NCBI RefSeq assembly: GCF_030811715.1
Contig: NZ_JAUSRH010000005.1
Coordinates: 221,432 to 285,431 of the forward strand
Direction of reading: 5' to 3'
DNA from: Sinomonas atrocyanea
Lineage (GTDB): Bacteria; Actinomycetota; Actinomycetes; Actinomycetales; Micrococcaceae
Length of the DNA stretch: 64,000 bases
Positions 43,154 to 51,258 of the stretch are shown here, piece by piece; the first letter of the stretch is position 1; every line of letters starts with the position of its first letter. The notes beneath the pieces are model-generated. The model made no database searches. It was not told where the DNA came from and was given only the letters and a program-made list of their open reading frames with translations. The position numbers and the translations under genes were made by a program.

Positions 43154-43737
43154 GCGCCCTCTATGCCATCCGGGCAGGAGACCCCGGGCAGCGGCGGGAA
43201 GTGACGGCCGCAATGCCGAGGCTCGCCGAGCTCGCCCCGGGCCTGCGCGAGAAGGCCGTCACGGCGTGGGTCAGCGCCTGGCTCTCCAGCACGCACAGCA
43301 CGCTCGAGCAGATGCCCTATTCACTCCAGGCCCCGGACTACCGGCTCCTCGACCACACCAACGAGGTCGCCGACGCCGGGATCCTCCTCGCCGACTACGC
43401 CTACGCGCGGTGGAGTGTTGCCCTCGACCAGGACATCCTGCTGGCCGCACTGCTGCTCCACGACATCGACAAGGCCCTCCTCTACACCCGCGTCGGCACC
43501 GACGTGGCCCCGGATCCGTCCCGGGCGGGGCTGCCGCACGGGGTCCTCGGCGCGATGCTGCTGAAGGAGGCCGGCCTCCCGGACCAGGTCGTGGCACTGG
43601 TCGGCACCCACACCACGACAAGCCCGGTCAGGAACGACGGCCCCGAGGCATGGGTCCTCCACTACGCGGACCTCTTCGCCTGCGACCATGCGTTCCGCCT
43701 GGCCACCGGCACTGTCCCCTTCTTCCAGCGAGTCTGA
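43150..43737 (+). CDS. HD-domain protein with dinuclear-type ligand set
   Basis: A 195-residue all-helical HD-superfamily protein. Ligand order read from the sequence: His in RLLDHTNEVAD (near residue 63), His-Asp in ALLLHDIDKALL (near 103), His in AGLPHGVLGAML (near 129), His in ALVGTHTTTS (near 148) and Asp in VLHYADLFACDHAF (near 171). H...HD...H...H...D is the pattern of dinuclear HD proteins (HD-GYP phosphodiesterases, PhnZ/MIOX-type diiron oxygenases) rather than of simple mononuclear HD phosphohydrolases. The conserved Lys after HD (HDIDK) also occurs in both types. Located between a dehydrogenase and a cyclase-family hydrolase in a catabolic operon, an oxidative or hydrolytic step on the substrate is plausible; exact reaction unknown. 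Confidence 0.75.
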   Translation: MSALYAIRAGDPGQRREVTAAMPRLAELAPGLREKAVTAWVSAWLSSTHSTLEQMPYSLQAPDYRLLDHTNEVADAGILLADYAYARWSVALDQDILLAALLLHDIDKALLYTRVGTDVAPDPSRAGLPHGVLGAMLLKEAGLPDQVVALVGTHTTTSPVRNDGPEAWVLHYADLFACDHAFRLATGTVPFFQRV

Positions 43738-43743
43738 AGGACC

Positions 43744-44715
43744 ATGAGCGACACCATCCCCACCTACGATCGGCTGCTCCTGCGCACCGATGCCCCACCC
43801 GGATCCAGCTGGGGGCTCTTCCCCGACCCCGAGCGGGGCATGGCGAACTTCGCAGGCCCCGAGCAAGTCCTCCGGGGCAGGGGCGCGATCCGCAGCGGCA
43901 CCGCATTCAACCTGGACTACCCGGCAGACGCCTTCGAGCCCTCGATGTCGCGCAGCCGCCGGCCGCCCGCCCAGACAGTGACCTCGGCTCATCCGGACAG
44001 CTTCGACGACGTCTGGGACGGCTACTGGCCCCAGGCGAGCAGCCACGTGGACGGGCTGCGCCACCGCAGAGCCCACGGCCACGGGTTCTACAACGGGGTG
44101 CCGGACAGCAGCGTGGCGGCGGGCACACCCCAGCTCGGGGTCCAAGCCTGGGCCGAGAAGCCGATCGCCGGGCGCGCGGTTCTGGCCGACGTGGCACGCC
44201 ACCGGGAGGACGCAGGCCGGCCGATCGACCACGAGGGTGGTGAACCCCTCACACTGGCCGACATCACCTCGACTCTGGCGGCCCAGAGGTCCTCCCTCGA
44301 GCCAGGGGACATCCTCCTGCTGCACACCGGCTGGGCAGACTGGTTCCTGGGCCTCGACCCCGCCCACCGTGCTGCCGCCAAGGCCAGGCGCCACACCACC
44401 GGCGTCGCCCAGTCGACCGAGTTCCTGGCGTGGTTGTGGGACAGCCACATCGCACTGCTCGGCACCGACACCTTCGCCGTCGAGGCCCTCCCTGCCAGCC
44501 CGGACAGCCCGTTCCGGGAGACCGGGGAGGACGGCGGAATGATGCACCAGGAGCTCATCGCCAAACTGGGCTGCCCGCTCGGAGAGCTGTGGCACCTGGC
44601 CGAGCTCGCCTCGGAGTGCGCCCGCAGCGGGCTCTACGACGCCTTCCTGACCGTGAAGCCCCTCAACCTGCCGGGCGCCGTGGGCTCCCCGGCCAATGCC
44701 ACGGCGATCGTCTGA
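43744..44715 (+). CDS. Cyclase-family hydrolase with altered metal motif
   Basis: A 323-residue protein of the cyclase family (PF04199), longer than kynurenine formamidase. Instead of the usual H-G-T-H-x-D-x-P-x-H it has SSHVDGLRHRRAHGHGFYNG near residue 100, preserving H-V-D and a downstream His, as in a recognised long subfamily with S-(S/T)-H-x-D-(G/A)-L. Other family blocks: GRAVLADVARHRE, LTLADITSTLAAQ, LEPGDILLLHTGWADWF and LWDSHIALLGTDTFAVEALP. Members open cyclic amides/lactones or hydrolyse amides with a divalent metal. It begins six bases after the HD gene and ends the operon before a clear terminator. A first, shorter cyclase occurs at 8062-8823, also beside an IclR gene. Confidence 0.82.
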   Translation: MSDTIPTYDRLLLRTDAPPGSSWGLFPDPERGMANFAGPEQVLRGRGAIRSGTAFNLDYPADAFEPSMSRSRRPPAQTVTSAHPDSFDDVWDGYWPQASSHVDGLRHRRAHGHGFYNGVPDSSVAAGTPQLGVQAWAEKPIAGRAVLADVARHREDAGRPIDHEGGEPLTLADITSTLAAQRSSLEPGDILLLHTGWADWFLGLDPAHRAAAKARRHTTGVAQSTEFLAWLWDSHIALLGTDTFAVEALPASPDSPFRETGEDGGMMHQELIAKLGCPLGELWHLAELASECARSGLYDAFLTVKPLNLPGAVGSPANATAIV

Positions 44716-44726
44716 CCAGGCCCACC

Positions 44727-44759
44727 ATGCCGGCCGCCCCCAGTCCGGGCGGCCGGCAT
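44727..44759. terminator. Bidirectional terminator between cyclase and IclR genes
   Basis: Arms ATGCCGGCCGCCC (44727-44739) and GGGCGGCCGGCAT (44747-44759) are exact complements of 13 bases with a seven-base loop, located 12 bases after the cyclase stop and before the end of the convergent IclR gene at 44788. Confidence 0.8.
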
Positions 44760-44787
44760 CCAGGGGACTGTGGTCAGCAGATGGTGT

Positions 44788-45558
44788 TCAGCGGATCCGG
44801 GCGGCGATGCTGGCCCCGGCGTTGACGACCTCTCGGGTAGCGCCGGCCAGCCGATCGTCGGAGAGGTCCTCCTCACGACCGGACACCTGCACGACGCCGA
44901 GGAGGACGCCGTCCCTCGAGCGGACCGGCGCGGCCACGGAGACCGCCCCCACCACGCGCTCGTTGCGTGAGACCGCGTACCCCTGGACGGCGATTCCATC
45001 AAGTTGGGACATGTACTCGTCCATGGGGACCGCAGGGCCCGCTGCTGTCTCGACCCTCTCCATCCCTGCCAGGACCTCCGCGCGGGCCGCACCGTCCATG
45101 TAGGCGAGGAAGACCTTGCCCGCCCCGAGGTGCAGAGGGAGCCTGCCGCCGACAGGAAGCTGGTAGCGAAGGGGACTGCTCCCCTCGACCCTGGCCACGA
45201 GGACACGCGCGGAGCCCACGCGCACCGACAGCGACGCCGTCAGGCCCAGCGCCTCAGCGAGCTCCTGCAGGACCGGCGTGGCGGTCAGCACCAGATGGTT
45301 CCCGACCAGGAAAGAATGCGCCGCGGCCAGTGCCGCAGCGCCGACGCTGTATCCGGCAGAGTCCTGCGCGACGTAGTTCCGACGCTCGAGCACCTTGAGG
45401 ATGCGCTGAGCCGTCGCAATGTGGAGCCCGGCGCCCCGAGCGACCTCGGCCAGCCTGAGCGGCCGTCCGCTGTCCGAGAGCAGATCCACCACATCGAACG
45501 CGCGCTCCACCGAGCGCATCGTCGACCGCTCCTGGCCGGAGCCGCTCTCGTCTGCCAT
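44788..45558 (-). CDS. IclR-family regulator of the 39-48 kb regulon
   Basis: A 256-residue regulator with a canonical IclR HTH (RSVERAFDVVDLLSDSGRPLRLAEVARGAGLHIATAQRILKVLERRNYVAQDSAGYSV-type arrangement near residues 15-70) and effector domain (GARVLVARVEGSSPLRYQL-equivalent ARVLVARVEGSSP, LPLHLGAGKVFLAYM, GYAVSRNERVVGAVSVAAPVRS). ATG 45558 is preceded by AGGAGGG; an in-frame ATG 45576 lies before that site and is less likely. It is divergent from the symporter gene at 45759 and convergent with the ABC/hydrolase operon, so it is the natural regulator of both, which share an operator sequence. Confidence 0.88.
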   Translation of the reverse strand: MADESGSGQERSTMRSVERAFDVVDLLSDSGRPLRLAEVARGAGLHIATAQRILKVLERRNYVAQDSAGYSVGAAALAAAHSFLVGNHLVLTATPVLQELAEALGLTASLSVRVGSARVLVARVEGSSPLRYQLPVGGRLPLHLGAGKVFLAYMDGAARAEVLAGMERVETAAGPAVPMDEYMSQLDGIAVQGYAVSRNERVVGAVSVAAPVRSRDGVLLGVVQVSGREEDLSDDRLAGATREVVNAGASIAARIR

Positions 45559-45653
45559 CGTCCCTCCTAGGATCATGAAGAAATCTATGCCATCGCCCCG
45601 CCCCGGCCCGAACCGGTCCTACAGCCAGCGGTTGCGGCGCTCGCCAGCTGCGG

Positions 45654-45721
45654 TTGACAACGCAGTATGGGACACATCACACTGGGCTATGCTGATAATC
45701 ACTATCATAGAGTGATATCGA
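45654..45721 (+). promoter_or_regulatory. Promoter/operator B of the 39-48 kb catabolic regulon
   Basis: TTGACA (45654-45659), 16 bases, ATCACACTG (45676-45684), 17 bases, CTATCATAGAGTGATATCGA (45702-45721). The last block differs from that at 39062-39081 at one position. Within it ATCACT (45699-45704) and AGTGAT (45711-45716) form a dyad with a 6-base centre. It lies in the 200-base interval between the divergent IclR and symporter genes, so one protein could control both directions. Confidence 0.75.
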
Positions 45722-45758
45722 TACGAGGGCGTACGCTCCTCCGAGGAAGAGAAGTTCG

Positions 45759-47126
45759 ATGAAGAGACTGACTGCGACGCCCGGCGTCACGGATGGAGCA
45801 CCCATCAGCACCGCAGACCGCGGACCGGCGCGGGGGCCGGCCGTGTGGAAGACGGCGATAGCCGGCGGGGCGGGCTCCGTCATCGAGTACTACGACTTCT
45901 CCCTCTACGCGAATCTCGCCATCTACATCTCCACCGCGTTCCTCTCCCGGAGCGACCCCGGGACGGCCCTGCTGGAGACCCTTGCCGTATTCGGCAGCGG
46001 CTTCCTGATGCGTCCGGTCGGCGCCCTCTTCTTCGGGTGGCTCGGCGACCGGCACGGACGGCGCACCTCGTTGCTCGTCAGCGTGGTCCTGATGGGACTG
46101 GCCAGTTCGGCCGTCGGCATCCTGCCGACCTACGCGGCCCTCGGCGTCGCAGCACCCCTGCTGCTGCTGGCCCTTCGGCTGCTCCAGGGCTTCTGCGCCG
46201 GCGGCGAGGCGAGCGGTGCCTCGACCTACATCGCCGAGACGGCACCGGCCCGGCTGCGCGGCTTCTTCGGCGCCTTCAACCCTGCCGGCATCGCGGTCGG
46301 AACCGCTGCCGCCGGCGGGCTGGCCGCCGTCATCGGCACCGTGATCGGCGGCTCGGCCATGGCGGAGTGGGGCTGGCGCATCCCGTTCCTGCTGTCTCTG
46401 CCCCTGTCCCTCGCCGTCCTCTTCCTCCGCACCCGCCTGCCCGAGTCAGCGCAGTTCACCGAGAATGTGCGCACCGGCGCCGCCGCGGGCAGCCCCTTCC
46501 GCGCAGCCCTCATGGACGAGTGGCCGGCCGTCCTCAAGCTGGTCCTGCTCTCGTTCTCCATGACCTGCACCGCGTACGTCGGACACGTCTACCTCAACAC
46601 CTACCTCACGGCCCAGCTGCACCGCCCAGCCAGTGAGGCGCTGGGCACGAACTCGGCCATCACCGTCGTGTTCGCCCTGCTCATGCCCTTCGCTGCCTGG
46701 TCCTCGGACCGCTTCGGCCGCCGGCGCATCTACGCGGCAGCGATGGCCGGGTACGTCGTGCTCGCGATCCCGGCGTTCCTCTGGATGGCCCCAGGCAGCG
46801 GTGTTCCCCTCGCTCTGGCCATGGCAGTGGCCTTCATCCCCTGGGTGTTCGCCCAGGCAGTGGGCTACCCGCTCTTCACCGAGCTGTTCGGAGCCAAGGC
46901 CCGCATGACCGGGGTGGCCTTCGGATTCGCCCTCGGCACGATCCTCGGCGGCGGGTTCGGGCCCTACATCGCGCAGCTCCTCACGACCGCCACCCACTGG
47001 AACCTCGCCCCGGCCGCCTACATGGCCGCCTCCGCCCTCGTCGGCCTCGTGGCGCTCCTCTTCGTGGGCCGGTCCAAGCTCGACGAGCCCGCAGTGGCCC
47101 CGGGCGAACCGGAATCGCGAGGCTGA
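45759..47126 (+). CDS. MFS transporter, metabolite:H+ symporter (MHS) type
   Basis: A 455-residue 12-helix secondary transporter. The MHS group is recognised from VIEYYDFSLYANLAIYIS in helix 1, GALFFGWLGDRHGRRTSLLVSVVLMG (loop 2-3 G-x-L-x-D-R-x-G-R-R motif near residue 95), [35 protein letters not shown], and the late SDRFGRRRIY loop. Relatives import shikimate, alpha-ketoglutarate, citrate, proline/betaine or benzoates. GAGGAAGAGAAG precedes the ATG. With the ABC importer under an identical promoter, the organism appears to have two uptake routes for related compounds. A hydrolase gene follows after two bases. Confidence 0.9.
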   Translation: MKRLTATPGVTDGAPISTADRGPARGPAVWKTAIAGGAGSVIEYYDFSLYANLAIYISTAFLSRSDPGTALLETLAVFGSGFLMRPVGALFFGWLGDRHGRRTSLLVSVVLMGLASSAVGILPTYAALGVAAPLLLLALRLLQGFCAGGEASGASTYIAETAPARLRGFFGAFNPAGIAVGTAAAGGLAAVIGTVIGGSAMAEWGWRIPFLLSLPLSLAVLFLRTRLPESAQFTENVRTGAAAGSPFRAALMDEWPAVLKLVLLSFSMTCTAYVGHVYLNTYLTAQLHRPASEALGTNSAITVVFALLMPFAAWSSDRFGRRRIYAAAMAGYVVLAIPAFLWMAPGSGVPLALAMAVAFIPWVFAQAVGYPLFTELFGAKARMTGVAFGFALGTILGGGFGPYIAQLLTTATHWNLAPAAYMAASALVGLVALLFVGRSKLDEPAVAPGEPESRG

Positions 47127-47128
47127 CC

Positions 47129-48040
47129 ATGGGTGAGCTCGCCGAGCTGCTCCGGGGGGCCATCGACCTCCATACACATCCGTCCCCGGACATCGTCCCG
47201 CGCTCCCAGAGCATCGCCGAGGCCGTGGCGGACTTCACCGAGGCCGGCTTCGCCGGGTTCGTAGCCAAATCCCACGTCTCCTCCACCGCCGCACTCTGCG
47301 CCGCCCACGACGCCGGCTTTCAGGCGCAGCCCATCGGGTCGATCGCCCTCAACCGGCCGACCGGCGGCCTGAACGCCGGCGCCGTAGAGGTCGCAGCCCG
47401 CCTCGGCGCCCGCGTGGTCTGGCTCCCGACCGTCGACAGCAGAAGGCAACGCGAGCAGGCAACCGCTGCCGGACCGGCGCCGGTCTGGGCGGAGACCCAG
47501 GCAGAGCTGGCCCGCACACCCGGCTACGGACCGCCCATCGCCGTCCTCGAGGACGGCGGCGGAGTGGTGCCAGAGCTCCACGACGTCCTCGACGTCGTCA
47601 AGGAGCACGGCCTCCTGCTCGCCACCGGGCACCTGGACTGCGACGAGGCCTTCGCCGTCATCGACGCGGCCCAAGGCCATGGCGTCGAGCGCGTCATGGT
47701 CACCCACCCAGACCTCCCGAGGCAGCGCATCACCATCGACGCCCAGATCGAGATGGCACGCCGCGGCGCATGGATCGAGAGGACCATGGCCTCCGTCCTC
47801 GAGGGCAAACTCCCCCTCGAGCGCGCCCTGCACGGCATCAGGGCCTGCGGAATCGGCTCGACCCTCCTCACCGGAGACCTCGGCCAACCCCACAACGGCC
47901 CCATCATTGCCGGGATCCGGCGCTGGGCCGGCGACCTCCACGAGGCCGGGTTCGACCCCGAAGACATCCACCGGCTGCTCGTCGTCAATCCCACCGCCGC
48001 GCTATCCGGCCGCCTCGCCGCCCCCGCACCCGGGGCCTGA
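47129..48040 (+). CDS. Predicted TIM-barrel metal hydrolase (DUF6282-like)
   Basis: A 303-residue amidohydrolase-like protein. DLHTHPSPDIVPRS near residue 12 gives the first-strand H-x-H metal pair; VAKSHVSSTA near residue 48, LATGHLDCDEAF near residue 168 and VMVTHPDLPRQRI near residue 190 give further His residues at strand ends, as in PHP/amidohydrolase barrels. The overall arrangement matches the DUF6282 group annotated as uncharacterised hydrolases. ATG begins two bases after the symporter stop, so the two are one transcript. Its place in the regulon suggests it opens or deacylates the imported compound. Convergent with an OpuAC-type gene 44 bases away. Confidence 0.75.
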   Translation: MGELAELLRGAIDLHTHPSPDIVPRSQSIAEAVADFTEAGFAGFVAKSHVSSTAALCAAHDAGFQAQPIGSIALNRPTGGLNAGAVEVAARLGARVVWLPTVDSRRQREQATAAGPAPVWAETQAELARTPGYGPPIAVLEDGGGVVPELHDVLDVVKEHGLLLATGHLDCDEAFAVIDAAQGHGVERVMVTHPDLPRQRITIDAQIEMARRGAWIERTMASVLEGKLPLERALHGIRACGIGSTLLTGDLGQPHNGPIIAGIRRWAGDLHEAGFDPEDIHRLLVVNPTAALSGRLAAPAPGA

Positions 48041-48084
48041 GCGACAGCGCCGACGGCTGCCACTCCCTCGGGGCGCCCTGCGCC

Positions 48085-49029
48085 TCAGCCGGCGAGCCCC
48101 TTCTCCTTGAGCCACGCGTCCGCGGCGGCCTTGGGGTCCTGCTTGGCGCTGCCCGAGACCTGGTCGTTGAGCTTGACGAGGTCCGCCGTGGTCAGCGCGG
48201 CCTGGACCTTGCTCAGCACGCCCTTCGCCTTGTCATTGATCCGGTCGGTGCGCACGAGGGGCACGACCTGCTGGGCGGCGAAGTTGTTCTGCGGGTCCTC
48301 GAGCGTCACGAGGTGGTTCTGGGAGATGAGCGGCGAGGTCGTGAACACGTCCGCGGCCTGGATCTGGTTGTCGAGCAGGGACTTGACGGTGACGGGGCCG
48401 CCGCTGTCGCTGAGCGGGACGAACTGCTTGGGCGTGCAGCCGTACTTGGCCTTGAGGCCGGGCAGCCCCTGGGGGCGATCCTTCGCCTCGGGCGGCATGC
48501 CGAGGGAGATCTGGTCGCAGACCTTCCCGAGGTCGGCCAGCGTCTTGAGGCTGTACTTGTCCGCGGTGGCCTGGGTGACCACGATGGAGTCCTTGTCCTC
48601 GGCGTTGGCCGCGCCCAGGACCGTGAGGCCCTGCGGCGTGGCGGCGGGCAGTGCCTTCATGACGTCCGCTGCGCTCACGGCGGTCGCGTTCTTGTCGAAG
48701 TAGCGCAGGAGGTTGCCCGAGTAGTCGGGCACGGCGTCGATCGAGCCGTCCTGGAGGGCCTTGACGTAGACCTCGCGGGAGCCGATCCCAGTCTTCGTGG
48801 TCGCCTGCACCCCGGCGCCGTTGAGCGCTCCGGCGTAGATGTCCGCGAGGATCTCGCTCTCGGTGAAGTTCGCCGAGCCAACCACGATCGGGCCGCCCGC
48901 GCTGGCCTGGCCCGAGGCCGGCGCGGTGGAGAGCGGGTTGGAGGCTCCGCCGCACGCGGACAGGGCGAGTGCGACGACGGGGACGGCCGCCAGGGCGGCC
49001 CTGCGGGCAAGGCGTCGGTAGATGGTCAC
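48085..49029 (-). CDS. OpuAC/ProX-type ABC substrate-binding lipoprotein (orphan)
   Basis: A 314-residue lipoprotein. The signal peptide RRLARRAALAAVPVVALALSACGG carries the lipobox (Cys near residue 25). The mature sequence GPIVVGSANFTESEILADIYAGALNGAGV, then PDYSGNLLRYFD and TVLGAANAEDKDSIVVTQATADKY, is the OpuAC/OsmF pattern used for quaternary amines such as glycine betaine, choline or carnitine. The start is GTG 49029 behind AGGAGG. No permease or ATPase gene of this type is present on either side, so the protein either serves a transporter encoded elsewhere or is a left-over. The gap upstream (49030-49191) shows no clear promoter. Confidence 0.87.
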   Translation of the reverse strand: MTIYRRLARRAALAAVPVVALALSACGGASNPLSTAPASGQASAGGPIVVGSANFTESEILADIYAGALNGAGVQATTKTGIGSREVYVKALQDGSIDAVPDYSGNLLRYFDKNATAVSAADVMKALPAATPQGLTVLGAANAEDKDSIVVTQATADKYSLKTLADLGKVCDQISLGMPPEAKDRPQGLPGLKAKYGCTPKQFVPLSDSGGPVTVKSLLDNQIQAADVFTTSPLISQNHLVTLEDPQNNFAAQQVVPLVRTDRINDKAKGVLSKVQAALTTADLVKLNDQVSGSAKQDPKAAADAWLKEKGLAG

Positions 49030-49191
49030 GGGCGGATCCTCCTGCGGTCGGTGCGGTGACGTGCCGAGCTCCCGGACCGGTGCTCGCACCCGGGTCGAAG
49101 GCCATCATCCCCTCTCATTCGGAGCAGGCCGGGGAACGGATGGCCAGTGGCGCGGCGCGGGTGCCGCGGCGCCTGCCGCCGAGACCGGGCC

Positions 49192-49887
49192 CTACGCGGC
49201 AGGCCCGGACTCGACCGCCTGCCCGGCGAGGCGCCACTCGAGCATCCCGTCCTCGAGCCGGTGCGCGGTGACGCCGTGGGCGCGGAGGAGGTCCACGGCG
49301 TCGTACGCCATGACGCAGTAGGCGCCGCGGCAGTAGGCCACGACCTCGGAGTCCGGGGGCAGCTCGGCCAGGCGCGCCCCGAGCTCGTCGAGCGGGATGG
49401 AGAGGGCGCCGGGGAGGTGCCCGGCCGCGAATTCCTCCCGGGGGCGGACGTCGAGCACCGTCACGGTCCCCGAGGCGGACCGCTCGGCGAGCTCCTCTCG
49501 GGTCAGCCCGTGCTCCGAGGCCCGCTCCCCCGCGAGGCGGAGGTAGGCGACCCGCCGGGGCTCGACGCCGGCTACCCGCTCCTGCGCGACCCCCCGCAGG
49601 AGCGCGTACAGACGCAGGACGTCGTGGCCCGCCGCCGCGTAGAAGATGCGGGTGCCCTCGCGACGCGTGGCCACGAGCCCCGCCTGCCGGAGCGCCTGCA
49701 GGTGCGCCGACGCCGTCGAGAGCCCGAGCCCCGCGGCCTCCGCGAGCACCTCGACGCTCCGCTCCCCCTGCGTGAGGAGGTCGAGCAGCTCGAGCCGCTT
49801 CCCGTTGGCCAGGGCCTTGCCCACGCGCGCGAACTCCTCGAACAGTGCCGCCTTGTCAGCCCTGCGGCCGGCCGACCCGTCTGCCAT
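49192..49887 (-). CDS. ArsR-family regulator fused to a rhodanese domain
   Basis: A 231-residue two-domain protein. Residues about 10-105 are an ArsR winged HTH (FARVGKALANGKRLELLDLLTQGERSVEVLAEAAGLGLSTASAHLQALRQAGLVATRREGTRIFY). Residues about 130-225 are a rhodanese domain (VTVLDVRPREEFAAGHLPGALSIPLDELGARL) with active-site loop VAYCRGAYCVMAYDAV: Cys near residue 195 plus a second Cys five residues later. This combination suggests sensing of sulfane sulfur, arsenic or an electrophile by persulfide chemistry. The divergent MFS gene starts 64 bases away and the shared gap has an AT-rich operator-like stretch. GGAGGA precedes the ATG. Confidence 0.88.
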   Translation of the reverse strand: MADGSAGRRADKAALFEEFARVGKALANGKRLELLDLLTQGERSVEVLAEAAGLGLSTASAHLQALRQAGLVATRREGTRIFYAAAGHDVLRLYALLRGVAQERVAGVEPRRVAYLRLAGERASEHGLTREELAERSASGTVTVLDVRPREEFAAGHLPGALSIPLDELGARLAELPPDSEVVAYCRGAYCVMAYDAVDLLRAHGVTAHRLEDGMLEWRLAGQAVESGPAA

Positions 49888-49907
49888 CCAGTCCTCCAAA
49901 GATCCGT

Positions 49908-49933
49908 GTAATACTGAATCCAATAATATTCCA
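49908..49933. promoter_or_regulatory. AT-rich operator-like element between ArsR-rhodanese and MFS genes
   Basis: AATACTGAATCCAATAATATT (first to last base about 49910-49930) is a strikingly AT-rich, partly symmetrical stretch (AATA at one end, TATT at the other) in DNA that is otherwise about 70% GC. ArsR proteins bind such sites, and it lies midway between the two divergent start codons (49887 and 49952). Confidence 0.5.
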
Positions 49934-49951
49934 TGTTTCCTTGGAGAATCA

Positions 49952-51202
49952 GTGAAGACCACCGCTCCGCCAGCCCTCGGCCTGAGGCAGAACCTCGCCC
50001 AGTTCGTGCTGCTCGTAGCGGTCAACGCCCTCGTGGGCGGCGCCCTCGGGCAGGAGCGCACGGTCCTGCCGCTGCTCGCCACCCGCGAGTTCCGGCTCGA
50101 CCTCTACACGAGTGCCCTCACCTACATCCTCGCCTTCGGGGTCGCCAAGGCCGCGATGAACTACTTCGCCGGCACCCTCTCGGACCGGTTCGGGCGCAGG
50201 CCCGTGCTCGTGGCCGGCTGGCTCGTGGCGATCCCCGTGCCGCTGATGCTCGTCGCAGGCCCGGACTGGGCCTGGATCGTGGCCGCGAACGTGCTCCTCG
50301 GCGTCAGCCAAGGCCTCACCTGGTCCACCACCGTGGTGATGAAGATGGACCTCGTCGGGCCCCGGCAGCGCGGCCTCGCCATGGGCCTGAACGAGGCGGC
50401 GGGCTACCTCGGCGTCGCGGTGACCGCCCTCGCCACCGGCTGGATCGCCGCCCAGTACGGCCTCCGGCCGGGACCGTTCCTCCTCGGCGCGGCCTACATC
50501 GCGCTCGGGCTTGGCCTCTCCGTCCTGACCGTGCGGGAGACCCACCACCATGCCAGGCTCGAGGCCGTCCAGCACGTCTCCGCCCGGCCCGCGGCCCACG
50601 GGGACCTCACTACCGGGCAGGTCTTCCGGCTCACGAGCTTCACCGACCGCTCCCTCTCCTCCGTGAGCCAGGCCGGCATGGTGAACAACCTCAACGACGG
50701 CCTCGCGTGGGGGCTGTTCCCGATCCTGTTCGCCTCGGCCGGGCTGAGTCTGGGCCAGATCGGCCTGCTCGCCGCCGCGTACCCCGCCGTGTGGGGCGCG
50801 GGCCAGCTGGTCACCGGCGCCGCGTCGGACCGCTACGGCCGCAAGTGGCTCATCGCGGCCGGGATGGCGGTCCAGGCGGTCGCCCTCGGGATGGTCGCGG
50901 CCGGGCACGGCTTCGGCATCTGGCTCGCCGCAGCCGTCCTGCTCGGCATCGGCACCGCGATGGTGTACCCGACGCTGCTCGCCGCGATCGGCGACGTCGC
51001 GCACCCCGCCTGGCGGGCCCGCTCGGTGGGCATCTACCGGCTCTGGCGCGACGGCGGATTCGCCGTGGGCGCCCTGCTCTCCGGGATCCTCGCGGACGTC
51101 TACGGGCTGCCGACGACGATCGCGGCCATCGCGGTCCTCACCGCCCTCTCCGGGGTGGTCGTCGCGGTGCGCATGCGCGGCGGCGACCACGCGGCGGTGT
51201 AG
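49952..51202 (+). CDS. MFS transporter, likely efflux, controlled by the ArsR-rhodanese protein
   Basis: A 416-residue, 12-helix major-facilitator protein. Motif A in loop 2-3 reads FAGTLSDRFGRRPVLVAGW near residue 75 and repeats in loop 8-9 as VTGAASDRYGRKWLIAAG; helix 4 LGVSQGLTWSTTVVMKMDLVGPRQRGLAMGLNEAAGY is well conserved in this branch. GTG 49952 follows GGAGA. The substrate is unknown; MFS proteins paired with ArsR-rhodanese regulators may export an electrophile, sulfur-containing or arsenical compound. A palindromic repeat lies directly after its stop. Confidence 0.88.
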   Translation: MKTTAPPALGLRQNLAQFVLLVAVNALVGGALGQERTVLPLLATREFRLDLYTSALTYILAFGVAKAAMNYFAGTLSDRFGRRPVLVAGWLVAIPVPLMLVAGPDWAWIVAANVLLGVSQGLTWSTTVVMKMDLVGPRQRGLAMGLNEAAGYLGVAVTALATGWIAAQYGLRPGPFLLGAAYIALGLGLSVLTVRETHHHARLEAVQHVSARPAAHGDLTTGQVFRLTSFTDRSLSSVSQAGMVNNLNDGLAWGLFPILFASAGLSLGQIGLLAAAYPAVWGAGQLVTGAASDRYGRKWLIAAGMAVQAVALGMVAAGHGFGIWLAAAVLLGIGTAMVYPTLLAAIGDVAHPAWRARSVGIYRLWRDGGFAVGALLSGILADVYGLPTTIAAIAVLTALSGVVVAVRMRGGDHAAV

Positions 51203-51203
51203 A

Positions 51204-51234
51204 CGGACGACGGCGGGCGGGCACCCGCCGTCGT
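51204..51234. repeat. Dispersed palindrome family, copy 3 (between convergent genes)
   Basis: CGGACGACGGCGGG (51204-51217) faces ACCCGCCGTCGT (51223-51234). Here it lies between the MFS gene and the convergent ABC permease gene, where it could act as a terminator, unlike copies 1 and 2. Confidence 0.7.
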
Positions 51235-51258
51235 GCGTCACCCGACCTAGGGGACGGG

